Notes under the pieces: model-generated
Seen by the model: only the letters and a program-made list of their open reading frames with translations
What the model was told of the DNA's origin: nothing
Database searches by the model: none
Position numbers and translations under genes: made by a program
In this document: positions 1 to 8,434 of the stretch, in pieces
How the letters are laid out: the number at the start of each line of letters is the position of its first letter
How positions within the stretch are numbered: the stretch's first letter is position 1
Assembly: GCA_003797895.1 (NCBI GenBank)
Contig: RKQB01000003.1
Span: forward strand, 620,001-684,000
DNA: 64,000 nt
Direction: 5' to 3'
Origin: Cyclobacteriaceae bacterium YHN15
GTDB taxonomy: Bacteria > Bacteroidota > Bacteroidia > Cytophagales > Cyclobacteriaceae

Positions 1-58
1 CTCTTATTCTTTGTCAAAGCTCATTTATTCTTATCTTGAATGATAAATGATAAGGATT

Positions 59-1219
59 ATGAAAAAGGGAATTTATATTTTTATTTCTGTTTTTTTGATC
101 TATTGGGTAGCCACATTGTTCGTACCTGGCATCATCGAAAAAAGAAGTAATCCCGTAAATAGCCCCGCACCCTATAAAGTTTCAAAAGAAGCGATTGATT
201 TGTTCAATTCTTTGGATTTTGTCGCTGACCTTCACTGTGATGCCCTGCTTTGGGGCAGGAATCTCACAAAAAGATCAAATGTTGGACATGTGGATTTTCC
301 TAGAATGCAGGAAGGCAATGTGGCTTTACAGGTTTTTACCATAGTGTCCAAATCACCTAAAGGACAAAATATGGATTTGAACCCAGCAGATGCTCAGGAT
401 AATATTACGCTCTTGAATATTGCCCAGGGCAGACCTTTATCCAATTGGTTCAGTTTGTTCAACCGTACCCTTTACCAATCAAAACAGCTGGAACGATTTT
501 CTGATAATTTCAATGAACAATTCATCTTTATCAAATCAAAAGCGGATCTGGAAAGATTAATAGAAGCTAGAAAAGAAAACAAAAAAGTCATCGGTGGTTT
601 ATTGGGAATTGAAGGTGCCCATGCACTTGAGGGGAAATTAGAAAATCTGGAAAAGGCCTATGAAGCAGGGGTAAGATTGATTGGCCCTTCCCATTTTTTT
701 GATAATGAAATGGGAGGATCTGCGCATGGAGAAAGCGGCGATGGCCTCAGTGAATTTGGAAAGCAGGTAATCAGAAGAATGAATGAGATGAACATGGTCA
801 TTGATCTGGCGCATGCTTCTCCCAAGATGTTTGACGAGGTACTGGAAATTTCAGAAAAGCCAGTTATGGTTTCCCATACGGGAATAAGGGCTATCCTTAA
901 TTCTCCCAGAAACCTTTCAGATGAGCAAATCAGGAAAATTGCTGAAAATGGAGGAATAATTGGAATAGCCTTTTTTGATATGGTAGTTGGGAAAGATGAA
1001 ATCAAAGGTATCGTGGCCAGCATCAAAAGGGTCAAAAACCTAGTAGGCGTAGAACATGTGGCGCTAGGCTCGGATTATGATGGCAGTGTTGCCGTACCCT
1101 TCGATATCACAGGTCTTCCTTTGATTGTAGAAGCTTTGTTGAATGATGGATTTACTGAAGATGAAATCCGTGCCATCATGGGAGAAAATGTCAAAAGATT
1201 TTTATTGGAAATCCTCTGA
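59..1219 (+). CDS. Membrane dipeptidase, peptidase family M19
   Basis: Zinc dipeptidase of the renal dipeptidase (M19) family, expected to hydrolyse dipeptides in the periplasm or at the membrane. Visible metal-site motifs are HCD (H59, D61), the glutamate of GIEGAH, the histidines of LAHAS and VSHTG, and the aspartate of GSDYDG near the C terminus. An N-terminal hydrophobic stretch (about residues 4-22) is a signal peptide or anchor. I prefer the ATG at 59, which gives the usual MKK start; an in-frame ATG at 47 would add four residues. The VIT-family gene begins 2 nt after the stop, so the two are probably co-transcribed. The native substrate cannot be read from the sequence. Confidence 0.88.
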   Translation: MKKGIYIFISVFLIYWVATLFVPGIIEKRSNPVNSPAPYKVSKEAIDLFNSLDFVADLHCDALLWGRNLTKRSNVGHVDFPRMQEGNVALQVFTIVSKSPKGQNMDLNPADAQDNITLLNIAQGRPLSNWFSLFNRTLYQSKQLERFSDNFNEQFIFIKSKADLERLIEARKENKKVIGGLLGIEGAHALEGKLENLEKAYEAGVRLIGPSHFFDNEMGGSAHGESGDGLSEFGKQVIRRMNEMNMVIDLAHASPKMFDEVLEISEKPVMVSHTGIRAILNSPRNLSDEQIRKIAENGGIIGIAFFDMVVGKDEIKGIVASIKRVKNLVGVEHVALGSDYDGSVAVPFDITGLPLIVEALLNDGFTEDEIRAIMGENVKRFLLEIL

Positions 1220-1221
1220 TT

Positions 1222-1953
1222 ATGAATGAAAACAACATACACCGTCAGTCATCAACTCTTGGGAATATTCAAAATTACCTACGGGAATTTGTCTATGGAG
1301 GTATAGATGGTGCTGTTACTACTTTTGCCGTGGTTGCCGGTGCCGTAGGAGCAAATCTTGATCCTGCAATCATCATTATTCTTGGATTCGCCAACTTGTT
1401 TGCTGATGGCTTTTCTATGTCAGTTGGCGCTTATCTTTCAGCCAAGTCTGAAAAAGAAAATTACAAAAAACACCGAAATATTGAATACTGGGAAATTGAT
1501 AACATCCCAGAAATGGAAAGAAAAGAAGTGGAAGACATCTATAGAAGTAAGGGATTTGAAGGAAAATTACTTCAGGATGTAGTGAATGTCATTGTTTCCG
1601 ATAAAGACCGCTGGGTTGATGAAATGATGAAAAATGAACTGGAAATGATCCCTGATTCCAAAAGCCCCTTCAAGATTGGATTGGCCACTTTGATATCATT
1701 TATTGTTGTTGGTTTTATTCCATTGGTGGTATATGTATATGACTATTTTGAAGAAACCGCATTTGATATCTTTTTTTGGACTAGTGTATTCACCGGTGTT
1801 GCTTTTATTGTTATAGGTTGGCTTAAAAGTTACGTGAATCAGACAAATATTTTAAAAAGTGTTTTCGAAACCCTTATCCTGGGAATCGTGGCTGCCTTAG
1901 TGGCATATTATGTGGGAGATTTTCTTGAAACGCTGATAATGAATTCCAATTAA
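1222..1953 (+). CDS. VIT1/CCC1-family iron/manganese transporter
   Basis: Integral membrane protein of the VIT (vacuolar iron transporter-like) family, which exports Fe2+ or Mn2+ from the cytosol. The N-terminal signature YGGIDGAVTTFAVVAG in the first helix is characteristic. A second helix carries FANLFADGFSMSVGAYLS, a charged cytosolic segment rich in E and K (residues about 75-145) follows, and three more hydrophobic helices close the protein. The 243-aa length fits the family. It starts 2 nt after the dipeptidase stop, which suggests one transcript. Metal specificity (iron versus manganese) is not resolved. Confidence 0.85.
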   Translation: MNENNIHRQSSTLGNIQNYLREFVYGGIDGAVTTFAVVAGAVGANLDPAIIIILGFANLFADGFSMSVGAYLSAKSEKENYKKHRNIEYWEIDNIPEMERKEVEDIYRSKGFEGKLLQDVVNVIVSDKDRWVDEMMKNELEMIPDSKSPFKIGLATLISFIVVGFIPLVVYVYDYFEETAFDIFFWTSVFTGVAFIVIGWLKSYVNQTNILKSVFETLILGIVAALVAYYVGDFLETLIMNSN

Positions 1954-2084
1954 AGAATTCCGCCATAATCAATTTTCCATGTGAGTTATGAAAACCGCAA
2001 TGGCAGAAAAATATTGTGTTCACCATTTCGACAAACTTGTCTTTTTAGCATATTGTGATTGATTTTTGTTCAAGTTTATTTATT

Positions 2085-2105
2085 TTACAATGTAACATGT
2101 ACCAA
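2085..2105. repeat. Short 7-bp-period repeat (TGTACNA type)
   Basis: About three degenerate heptads (TTACAAT, GTAACAT, GTACCAA) lie between convergent genes. The 20-nt core from 2088 differs from the one beginning at 10256 at only two positions, so the same repeat family occurs at both sites. It is non-coding and lies in the 229-bp gap 1954-2182, where I see no other feature. Confidence 0.5.
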
Positions 2106-2182
2106 GTAGTGGGTATGCAGTCAAATTCAACGGCAAGTGGTCATAGCAGTAAACTACCAATGACATAAAAAGAAATTACCCC

Positions 2183-3208
2183 TCAAATCTGATTGGCTGT
2201 TTTGAATACTTGTAAGTTCCGTTCGCTCCTTACATGGGTTTTGGTGGATTCCTCTTTGGCATAAACCTGCACTTTCATTTCAGCAAGATCAACCAGCTCA
2301 TCATACGGACCGCGTGGTGAAATCAATTTGACAAAAATCGGTGCAGTCTCCAGTGCAACAAACAACAACATGATAAAAATATTGGCCCATCTCATGGCGT
2401 CACTTTCTTTGCCTAAAACTTGGAGGGCATCAAGCCTTGCAGCAAATCCATCAAAACCTTCAATATTGGGTTGCCTTTTTTCAAATTCAGCCTGCCTCAT
2501 AAAAGTAAGGTTCCTGATTTCTTCTTCAATGGCATCAATCCTCAACTGATGCCCTGCACGGATAACATCCAGTTCCTTTTGAGCAGCATCCAATTGTTGC
2601 TCTTTTTTCTTTGCATTGGTCCCTAAACCCACAATGCCACTTGTTCCGTCTGTTTTTGTACCGAATCTTTCAAAATCATATTCCTGCTGCAATTTATTCC
2701 TAAAAGCCACTGCGGATGCAATCTCAGATCTTAGGCTGTCTTTCTTTATCTCCAATTCATTTATCTCTGAAAAACCGGCCTTTATCGCTTCTTTGCTTAG
2801 GGCTATCATTTCTGTTTTTTTCTCATCCAGTTTTCGGTTGATTTCCCTTTCAAAAATTTTAAGTTCCAGGGGTCTTGAAATTACAATCGCCAATAGAACC
2901 GCAAAAATCAACCTGGGGATAGCCATTTTCCATTCCGACCAGACATTATTTCTTTTCCTCATACTGGACACTATAAATCTGTCCAGATTAAAAATCATCA
3001 AACCCCATAAAAGTCCAAATGCCACCGCCGATCCAATGGATTGAAAAACAGTATACAATGCATAGCCCGATGAAAGGGACGCCAGTAATCCGGTAAAAAA
3101 CACAGTTCCGCCTATTCCTACATATTTATGGGTTTCAGTTGGTGTCTTATTCAACAAGGGGGCATAGGCACCGGAACAAAACCAAAAGAAGTGGGTGATT
3201 TTTTTCAT
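2183..3208 (-). CDS. DUF4407 domain-containing membrane protein
   Basis: Matches the DUF4407 family by overall architecture; its function is unknown. Three transmembrane helices lie in the N-terminal 150 residues (a GGTVFFTGLLASL stretch, an AFGLLWGLMIFNLDRF stretch with a family-typical NLDRF, and a third helix ending in SRPLEL). A long charged coiled coil follows (about residues 145-260, KKTEMIALSKEA onward). A fourth helix, FIMLLFVALETAPIFVKLI, precedes a charged tail. I start at the ATG at 3208 (MKKITHFFWFCSG); the frame stays open upstream to 3319, but that extension looks unlike the family. The gene stands alone. It is divergent from the SGNH hydrolase across a 273-bp gap that holds a perfect palindrome. 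Confidence 0.75.
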   Translation of the reverse strand: MKKITHFFWFCSGAYAPLLNKTPTETHKYVGIGGTVFFTGLLASLSSGYALYTVFQSIGSAVAFGLLWGLMIFNLDRFIVSSMRKRNNVWSEWKMAIPRLIFAVLLAIVISRPLELKIFEREINRKLDEKKTEMIALSKEAIKAGFSEINELEIKKDSLRSEIASAVAFRNKLQQEYDFERFGTKTDGTSGIVGLGTNAKKKEQQLDAAQKELDVIRAGHQLRIDAIEEEIRNLTFMRQAEFEKRQPNIEGFDGFAARLDALQVLGKESDAMRWANIFIMLLFVALETAPIFVKLISPRGPYDELVDLAEMKVQVYAKEESTKTHVRSERNLQVFKTANQI

Positions 3209-3336
3209 ATTACTATTGAACAGGTTTGGCGAATAATTGACAATCAAAAAACGAACTACAAAAACTAAAGTATGACCGGGAAATATCCAAGAGAAACAAA
3301 AGTGACGAAAAGTGCCCAATTCGTTGCAGAATAGCC

Positions 3337-3371
3337 AAAATTTGATTTAAAATAATTTTAAATCAAATTTT
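3337..3371. repeat. Perfect 35-bp AT-rich palindrome
   Basis: Two 17-nt arms (3337-3353 and 3355-3371) are exact reverse complements around a single A. It sits in the 273-bp gap between the divergent DUF4407 gene and the SGNH hydrolase gene. No T-tract arrangement typical of a terminator for either gene is evident, so it may be a binding site or cruciform. No clear promoter box was found in this gap. Confidence 0.6.
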
Positions 3372-3481
3372 TGATTCGCTATCAATTCTGTACGAATTAA
3401 AGACAAAAACTAAAAATGAACATTTTATGTACGGTTTTGCGACAATATTAATTTCTAATATTTTTAATGAAAAAATAAAAT

Positions 3482-4141
3482 ATGAGAATTTGCTTTAAGA
3501 TACCTTCACTGCTTATTTTTCTATTTTTTCTTTCCCAGTGGAGTACCGCACAAACGAAGCCTTTTGAGGCCGAAGTGAAAAGGTTAGTGGAAAATTATGA
3601 AAACACCCCTTGGGAAAAAGGAGTAGTTGTCTTCACAGGAAGCTCTAGCATAAGACTCTGGAATACATTGGTAAAAGATTTCCCTAAAGCAAATATCATC
3701 AATACTGGCTTTGGAGGCTCCCAGACCCATGAACTTATCCTCTATCTGGATGAATTGGTTATTTCGTTTGAACCCAAAAAGGTATTTATTTATGTTGGAG
3801 AAAATGACATCAATGCGGGGAAATCCGTGCGCCAAATTATCAATGAATACGGGGTAATAATGGAACGTGTGAGCGCTTCCAACCAGGAAGTGGCCTTTTA
3901 TTTTATAGGAGTCAAACCCAGTCCAAGCCGATGGGATAAAAAAGGCCAAATGGAAGCCTTAAATGCTGAAATTCAGAAAATTGCCGAAAGCAAGGAAAAT
4001 GTCACCTATATTGATGTTTGGACAAAAATGTTGGACAAAGAAGGGAATCCCAATGAAGAGTTTTTCGTGGAGGACCGCTTGCATATGAACGCAAAAGGCT
4101 ATAAAATCTGGGAAAAAGCAGTTAAGCCTTATTTGGATTAA
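3482..4141 (+). CDS. Secreted SGNH/GDSL hydrolase-type esterase
   Basis: SGNH-hydrolase fold protein of 219 aa with an N-terminal signal peptide ending near STAQ (residue 24). The four blocks are visible: GSSSI (block I, nucleophile Ser54 or its neighbour), NTGFGGS (block II Gly), GENDIN (block III Asn) and DRLHMNAKGY near residue 200 (catalytic Asp and His). Such secreted enzymes remove acetyl or acyl groups from polysaccharides or lipids; the substrate here is unknown. The stop codon is followed at once by a short heptad repeat, and no operon partner is evident. Confidence 0.85.
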   Translation: MRICFKIPSLLIFLFFLSQWSTAQTKPFEAEVKRLVENYENTPWEKGVVVFTGSSSIRLWNTLVKDFPKANIINTGFGGSQTHELILYLDELVISFEPKKVFIYVGENDINAGKSVRQIINEYGVIMERVSASNQEVAFYFIGVKPSPSRWDKKGQMEALNAEIQKIAESKENVTYIDVWTKMLDKEGNPNEEFFVEDRLHMNAKGYKIWEKAVKPYLD

Positions 4142-4168
4142 AGTGGGAAGTTGGAAGTAGGGAGGTGA
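4141..4168. repeat. Short heptad repeat, AAGTNGG type
   Basis: Four 7-bp units (AAGTGGG, AAGTTGG, AAGTAGG, GAGGTGA) follow directly on the SGNH hydrolase stop codon. The period of seven matches the array at 4234-4317, although the unit sequence differs. Confidence 0.5.
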
Positions 4169-4233
4169 TGAGTTTAGAAATGGCTGCCGCTAAGCAGGTT
4201 TTCGATTTAAACTCTTAACACTACTGAGATCTA

Positions 4234-4317
4234 TCTTGACTCTCGATTCTCGCTTCTTGATTCTTGTCTCTTGGTTCTTGTCTCTTGGTTCTTGTTTCTC
4301 AAATCTCATATCTCATG
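4234..4317. repeat. Array of twelve degenerate TCTYNNN heptads
   Basis: Twelve uninterrupted 7-bp units all begin TCT: TCTTGAC, TCTCGAT, TCTCGCT, TCTTGAT, TCTTGTC, TCTTGGT, TCTTGTC, TCTTGGT, TCTTGTT, TCTCAAA, TCTCATA, TCTCATG. The last three bases of the twelfth unit are the proposed ATG of the next gene. The phase is kept over 84 bp. It resembles the heptanucleotide short tandem repeats described in cyanobacterial genomes, but I know of no named family here. Confidence 0.8.
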
Positions 4318-4617
4318 TCTACCCTAAAAAACACTATCAACCTTGGAATTCAAATTGTACCAAAAAGCAAAACTTTAGATGCTTATGCCCTTGTGGACAA
4401 GGCCATTGCTGTTATTCAGGAGTCGGGCGTCAAGCATGTGGTTACCCCATTTGAAACGGTTATGGAAGGACCGGAAGATCAATTATTTGAAATTGCCAAA
4501 AAAGCAAAGGATGCTGTTCTGGATGCCGGGGCAGATGAGGTGCTGGTATATTACCGGATTCAAATCAGAAAAGATGCAGATGTAAGCATAGAAGATAAAA
4601 TAGGGAAATATCAATGA
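4315..4617 (+). CDS. MTH1187/YkoF-type thiamine-binding protein
   Basis: A 100-aa cytosolic ferredoxin-like-fold protein of the MTH1187/YkoF type. Visible family features are the N-terminal beta strand LGIQIVPK, an alpha-helical AYALVDKAIAVIQESG, the segment VTPFETVMEG and the C-terminal YYRIQIR strand. Family members bind thiamine-like or hydroxymethylpyrimidine ligands; binding has not been shown for most of them. I start at the ATG at 4315 because the frame upstream is made only of heptad repeat sequence. No promoter or riboswitch is evident, and the repeat array occupies the position of the leader. Confidence 0.7.
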   Translation: MSTLKNTINLGIQIVPKSKTLDAYALVDKAIAVIQESGVKHVVTPFETVMEGPEDQLFEIAKKAKDAVLDAGADEVLVYYRIQIRKDADVSIEDKIGKYQ

Positions 4618-4779
4618 TATTCCCCCGTTTCCTGAACTTCAATACAGGGAATGGAATTTAGTTAATTTTTTTCATATGGTCAGAAGTACCTGGATTTTCC
4701 CAAAAACCAAATTCCTGGAGAATTTCTTTTCCAATAGTGTAGCGTTTAGGCCTTACCTTTCGTCTTTGATTTAAAATTC

Positions 4780-6060
4780 ATGGCCATGATCATACATAAG
4801 AAAACCATCCAGAGAAGCATGGGACGCACTTTTAGTTTTGTTATGTTTCTTTTTACCGCCTGCCTTCCTAAAGAAGAACCTTTGTCAGGACCCGTAGAAC
4901 CCAATCTAAGGGCTCTATCTTTGTCCGAGGAAAAGCTGTCTGAGGCCAATACGCATTTTGCAATCACCCTTTTTCAGCAACTCGGAGCTACCTCGGAAAC
5001 CAAAAATATATTTTTCAGTCCCTATTCTATCCATCAAGCCCTGGCCATGACTATGAACGGCAATGAAGGGGAAGTTTTACAGGAATTTATTCAAATCCTC
5101 CAAATGGAAGGCATGAGCTTGGAGGAGGCCAATCAAGCGGTCAAGGATTTGACTACGTTTTTACTGGAGGTAGATGCCAAAGTCAAACTCAATATCGCCA
5201 ATGGTATTTGGTATAAGGAAGGTTACCAGGTAAAGCCTCCCTTCAAAGCCGCTTCGCAGAAATATTTTCAGGCCGAGGTAGCTCCTTTGGATATGTTCAA
5301 CCCCAATTCTGTCAATATCATCAATAATTGGATCGCCAATCAGACCAATAACCTGATACGGGAAATGCTGGATTTTATCCCTGCCAATGCAGTGATGTAT
5401 TTGGTCAATGCCATTTATTTTAAGGGGGATTGGACCTATGATTTCCCTAAAGCCAATACCAAAAAAGAAAAATTCAATCTACGCGATGGACGGGAGATCA
5501 TGGTGGATATGATGAATTTGGGGGAACCTGCCGCTTTTAAGGTATTCGGCAGTCCCGCACATAGTTACCTTGAAATTCCGTATAGCTCAGGGCAATACAC
5601 CATGGGTATCCTCGTCAATCAATCCGGCGATCTTTCCCAACTTGCGCCTTTGGTCACTGTTGACAATCTGAAACAATGGAGGGATGAGGCCAGTGAAGCA
5701 AACTTGATCTTAAAAATGCCAAAGTTTAAGATGGAATACAGGATCGATAATTTGGCCGGTGACCTCGAGGCCATGGGATTGATTAAGCCTTTTGATTTTC
5801 ATCCTGAAAATTTTACAGCATTATTTTCCAATCCGACCGAAGCTTTAAAAATCAGCCGTGTTATCCATCAGTCCTTTATCGAAGTGGATGAAAGGGGTAC
5901 AGAGGCCGCCGCGGCTACCATTGTGGAAATTATTGAAAGGGTAAACGCTGCCCCTTCAGGTCCCGTTACCTTTACCCTGGACAGGCCTTTCATTTTCTTT
6001 ATCCAGGAGAAGCATAGCGGGGCTATCTTATTTATGGGTAAAATGGAAAATCCTACTTGA
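4780..6060 (+). CDS. Serpin-family protease inhibitor, lipoprotein
   Basis: Full-length bacterial serpin of 426 aa, probably anchored as a lipoprotein (lipobox FTAC, Cys28 from this start; an ATG at 4819 gives a shorter signal with Cys15). Serpin landmarks are NGIWYKEGYQVKPPF, YLVNAIYFKGDW, and a C-terminal signature around LDRPFIFFI. The reactive-loop hinge is intact (GTEAAAAT). Counting as in alpha-1-antitrypsin puts Arg387 at P1 and Val388 at P1', which predicts inhibition of a trypsin-like or Arg-specific protease by the suicide-trap mechanism. It stands alone, with no protease gene beside it. A near-match to the -7 box (TACCTTTC) lies just upstream of the start. Confidence 0.88.
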   Translation: MAMIIHKKTIQRSMGRTFSFVMFLFTACLPKEEPLSGPVEPNLRALSLSEEKLSEANTHFAITLFQQLGATSETKNIFFSPYSIHQALAMTMNGNEGEVLQEFIQILQMEGMSLEEANQAVKDLTTFLLEVDAKVKLNIANGIWYKEGYQVKPPFKAASQKYFQAEVAPLDMFNPNSVNIINNWIANQTNNLIREMLDFIPANAVMYLVNAIYFKGDWTYDFPKANTKKEKFNLRDGREIMVDMMNLGEPAAFKVFGSPAHSYLEIPYSSGQYTMGILVNQSGDLSQLAPLVTVDNLKQWRDEASEANLILKMPKFKMEYRIDNLAGDLEAMGLIKPFDFHPENFTALFSNPTEALKISRVIHQSFIEVDERGTEAAAATIVEIIERVNAAPSGPVTFTLDRPFIFFIQEKHSGAILFMGKMENPT

Positions 6061-6158
6061 CAACTAAAGAATTATGTTATTTTTCGTTGCTTTTAAATAT
6101 ATTTAGACGGACTTAAATCAAGGTAAAATTTCCAGTATTCCAAATGCATTGAAATAAT

Positions 6159-8150
6159 ATGAATGAAAATATATTTTCAAAAATCTCTTTAGTAATGTTG
6201 TTTTCATTACTGTTATTTTCTTGCGAAGATTCAGAGACGCCCGACCCTAAGATTCCAATTGTTTCTACTTTATCTGCAACTGTTAAAGAAAACGAAAGCG
6301 TTACTTTAGTCGGTGAACTAAGTGGGATGAATGAGATTTCCAACCATGGTTTTTGGTTTACTGCTGACACATCAGATTGGAACAATTCTGCCGAAAAAGT
6401 AGACTTGGGAAAACCTGCATCAAACGGACGTTTTGAAAAGAAAATATTCCAGGGTATTTTATCCGGGAAAACCTATTATTTCAAAGCTTATATCAAAGTC
6501 AATTCCAATATTATATTTGGAAAGGCTTTATCTTTTGTCTCAAGAGGTGGTAAATTCGCGACAATTTCACATGTAGAGCCGGAAAAAGGACATCTTGAAG
6601 AGGAAATCCAAATTTTTGGAGAAAGTTTTGGAAATGATTCAGGATTCTTATCGGTTTATTTCGATGATATTGGCTCAAATTATGTCACCATTACCCCAAC
6701 AAAAATTTCAGCTGTAATCCCTCCTGCAATCAAATCCCACCAATTCACTATTAGATTGGTTAATAACTTGGGCATAGTGGATGCAGCATATCCCTATAGC
6801 TTGGGAACTCCGGAAGTAACTGGTTTTGATCCTCCTGAGGCCAGACTCGGAGAGCCCATTATTATCAAAGGGAATCATTTTGATACAGAAAAAACCAGAA
6901 ATGAAGTCAGGTTCAATGAAATTTCGGCGGAGATAATTTCAAGTAGTCGGAACGAAATTGTCGCAATTCTCCCTCCCAATCTTGCTGCAAGTGCTGAATT
7001 GGAAATTGAAATTTCTGCACAACTCCAAAAAGTAAAAATCGAGAAGAAGATAAATATAATCCCTCCGGTAATCGAATCTTATCCTACTCAGGTTCGGGTG
7101 ATGGATATCATTGAAATTAAGGGGAAAAATTTCAACCCTGGATTTGGAGCCAATAAAGTAAAGTTTAATGAACACGAAGCAAAAATAATTGATGGCAACT
7201 CCGAATTTCTATTGGTCGAAGTTCCCGATAATGCCTACCCAAATGGTGTGGCAAACCTTAAAATACTTGTTGCTGGACAGGAAGCAATTGGAAATCAAAC
7301 CATTGAAATAAAAGATGAATGGTTGATGATTGACCAAGATCTACCATTTAGCTTTTATGCCAGTCCAGGGACTTTTGTCATTAACAATAATGCTTATGTA
7401 ATGGCCAATAGCAAAAACCTGAATGATAATAAAACTTCCCTTTGGCAATTTAATGCAAATACTTTCAGTTGGACACAAATAGCTACTCCCTTTACTAATG
7501 CCACCGGGGTAATCGCTCATAATTCCTCAAAAGCCTATTATTTCTCTAATGGAGAAAACGGGAAATTTTGGGAATATGACCCTTCCCTGGATAAATGGAC
7601 CCAAAAGGCTGACTTGCCTGGTGCTAGAAGGGAAGATCCGATGATTTTTTCATTTGATGAAAAAATTTATGTGGGATTAGGTAGGGTATTTAATACTGCC
7701 AATGCCATTAATAGCGGATTTTATGAATATAACCCATTATCTGATTCCTGGCGAAAATTAGGAGATCCTCCTATCACCAATAGATTTAAGCCAAATGCAT
7801 TTGTTTTTGATTCCAAGATTATTGTTTTCAACGGGGCAGCAGATTCAGGTGGCAATACAGTGTTTCAATACAATCCTTCAAATGATTCATGGGAAGAACT
7901 TACCCCATTGGAAGAACCAAGAAGTGGTACTTTTTCATTTGTAATGAATGGTAAAGGTTATACAAGTAGTGGTAGCTCGAATTCATTCGAGTATAATCCA
8001 TTTACAGATCAATGGATACCATCATTCCCAATGGGCTATAAATACCGAATTGCCGGGTTTTCATTTGTGGTAGATGGTAAAGCTTATATAGGAGGTGGGG
8101 ATACTTTCCCGGAAGGAGGAACAGGTGAATTCTTGATTTTTAGGAAATAA
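6159..8150 (+). CDS. Lipoprotein with IPT/TIG domains and Kelch repeats
   Basis: Surface or periplasmic lipoprotein of 663 aa; the lipobox is LFSC with the lipidated Cys near residue 22. A fibronectin-like N-terminal segment is followed by three IPT/TIG domains (about residues 130-215, 217-300 and 305-385, each with a P-x-x-G...G-x-x-F pattern such as IIIKGNHF and IEIKGKNF). A C-terminal Kelch-type propeller (about 390-663) shows repeats such as WEYDPSLDKW, YEYNPLSDSW, FQYNPSNDSW and FEYNPFTDQW. These modules bind sugars or proteins; no catalytic motif is seen. No operon partner, and no type IX sorting domain at the C terminus. Confidence 0.8.
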   Translation: MNENIFSKISLVMLFSLLLFSCEDSETPDPKIPIVSTLSATVKENESVTLVGELSGMNEISNHGFWFTADTSDWNNSAEKVDLGKPASNGRFEKKIFQGILSGKTYYFKAYIKVNSNIIFGKALSFVSRGGKFATISHVEPEKGHLEEEIQIFGESFGNDSGFLSVYFDDIGSNYVTITPTKISAVIPPAIKSHQFTIRLVNNLGIVDAAYPYSLGTPEVTGFDPPEARLGEPIIIKGNHFDTEKTRNEVRFNEISAEIISSSRNEIVAILPPNLAASAELEIEISAQLQKVKIEKKINIIPPVIESYPTQVRVMDIIEIKGKNFNPGFGANKVKFNEHEAKIIDGNSEFLLVEVPDNAYPNGVANLKILVAGQEAIGNQTIEIKDEWLMIDQDLPFSFYASPGTFVINNNAYVMANSKNLNDNKTSLWQFNANTFSWTQIATPFTNATGVIAHNSSKAYYFSNGENGKFWEYDPSLDKWTQKADLPGARREDPMIFSFDEKIYVGLGRVFNTANAINSGFYEYNPLSDSWRKLGDPPITNRFKPNAFVFDSKIIVFNGAADSGGNTVFQYNPSNDSWEELTPLEEPRSGTFSFVMNGKGYTSSGSSNSFEYNPFTDQWIPSFPMGYKYRIAGFSFVVDGKAYIGGGDTFPEGGTGEFLIFRK

Positions 8151-8406
8151 TGTAGGGTTTAAAAAATTTCCTTTTAATCTATCACCAAACTGCCTCCTTT
8201 CGGGACATCTAAATCTGCCAATCCTAAAGAATTTTTTCTTCCTAAATATTTGAGCGTGGTTTTTTGTTTGATCTTATGGATCAGATGGGAAAATGCATTT
8301 CAAATTCTCTACCCACCCTACTTTAATTCCCTGTACATAGAAAAAAACACTTATTATCTTTCCCTGTCATTTCACAGTAGTTCAAGAGAAAACCAAATTT
8401 TCTTCC

Positions 8407-8414
8407 TACCTTTG
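8407..8414 (+). promoter_or_regulatory. Bacteroidota -7 box (TACCTTTG) upstream of typA
   Basis: Exact match to TAnnTTTG, 20 nt before the typA ATG. The -33 region is poor (a TTC near 8381). The rest of the 284-bp gap 8151-8434 shows nothing further. Confidence 0.5.
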
Positions 8415-8434
8415 CAGCCTAATTCAATTTTGCA

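Noticed and set aside
4264..4314. Extended N terminus for the thiamine-binding protein
   Set aside because: The added codons are translated heptad repeat, not a family sequence.
4141..4317. CRISPR array
   Set aside because: The units are 7 bp with no spacers or cas genes.
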